From positions 1-6,637 of the forward strand of contig JAAUPT010000101.1 of the NCBI GenBank assembly GCA_012032965.1: a stretch of DNA of 6,637 nucleotides, given 5' to 3'. A program made the translations under genes and the position numbers. Source of the DNA: Nitrospira sp. GTDB lineage: Bacteria > Nitrospirota > Nitrospiria > Nitrospirales > Nitrospiraceae. This document shows, one piece after another, positions 6,353 to 6,637 of this stretch. The notes below the pieces were generated by a model. That model was not told the origin of the DNA. It searched no databases and saw only the letters and a program-made list of their open reading frames with translations. Position 1 is the stretch's first letter. Every line of letters starts with the position of its first letter.

Positions 6353-6637
6353 TGACGATCCTCGAATTCCAACAGTACAAACAGGACCGGAAGAAGCTCG
6401 TCATGGTGACGGCCTACGATGCGCTGTTTGCTCGCATCGTCGAGCAAGCGGGGATTCGGGTGATCTTAGTGGGTGATTCGCTGGGAGTCGTTGTGCAGGG
6501 TAAGCCCAATACGCTCTCTGTGACAATGGAGGATATGCTGTACCACACCAAACTGGTCGCTGGTGCCGTGCAGCGATCGCTGGTGATCGCTGACATGCCG
6601 TTTATGTCTTACCAGGCGAGTCAGGAAGATGCTGTGC
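6352..6637 (+). CDS. panB: 3-methyl-2-oxobutanoate hydroxymethyltransferase, 5' part (runs off window)
   Basis: PanB (ketopantoate hydroxymethyltransferase) transfers a hydroxymethyl group from 5,10-methylene-THF to alpha-ketoisovalerate, the first committed step toward pantothenate and coenzyme A. ATG 6352 shares its A with the metF stop (TGATG), suggesting translational coupling. Ninety-five residues are visible and the frame is open to the right edge. The start MTILEFQQYKQDRKKLVMVT is typical, followed by AYDALFARIVEQAG, the magnesium/substrate motif VGDSLGVVVQG (Asp42, Ser43) and ADMPFMSYQ (Asp81), matching Asp45, Ser46 and Asp84 of E. coli PanB. About two thirds of the protein lies beyond the window. 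Its place directly after folD and metF fits shared use of methylene-THF. Confidence 0.95.
   Translation, partial: MTILEFQQYKQDRKKLVMVTAYDALFARIVEQAGIRVILVGDSLGVVVQGKPNTLSVTMEDMLYHTKLVAGAVQRSLVIADMPFMSYQASQEDAV

Overview
The window is a stretch of bacterial chromosome of medium GC, made mostly of housekeeping genes. The gene set and protein style (fabF-rnc, an exported cyclophilin, a stand-alone PilZ protein, a short MetF and panB) would fit a Nitrospira-like member of the Nitrospirota. That placement is an impression from remembered relatives, not a measurement. No tRNA, rRNA, CRISPR array, insertion sequence or prophage gene was seen.

Left block, plus strand (1-2667): the 3' part of fabF (fatty-acid elongation) is followed 13 nt later by rnc (RNase III). 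After 37 nt comes an exported cyclophilin-type peptidyl-prolyl isomerase. A 209-nt gap leads to a small PilZ-domain protein with a strong ribosome binding site.

Middle block, minus strand (2686-4397): two genes are joined by a 4-nt ATGA overlap. The first is a probably exported NHL/SMP-30-like beta-propeller. The second is an uncharacterised protein with a cysteine-rich N-terminus and a His/Cys-rich C-terminal tail. This pair is the least explained part of the window. It converges on the PilZ gene with 18 nt between stop codons and diverges from folD.

Right block, plus strand (4517-6637): a candidate sigma70-type promoter leads into folD, metF and panB, tightly packed and together a one-carbon/folate unit. 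FolD makes and interconverts 5,10-methylene-tetrahydrofolate. MetF reduces it to 5-methyl-tetrahydrofolate, and PanB uses it as the hydroxymethyl donor for pantothenate and CoA synthesis. As given, folD carries a one-base frameshift in a run of eight A's. Removing one A restores a complete 285-residue enzyme with all expected motifs, so this is either a homopolymer sequencing error, a real mutation, or a site rescued by slippage. panB runs off the right edge.

I do not see a convincing new multi-gene system. The points most worth following are the folD homopolymer frameshift and the coupled beta-propeller/Cys-rich protein pair.
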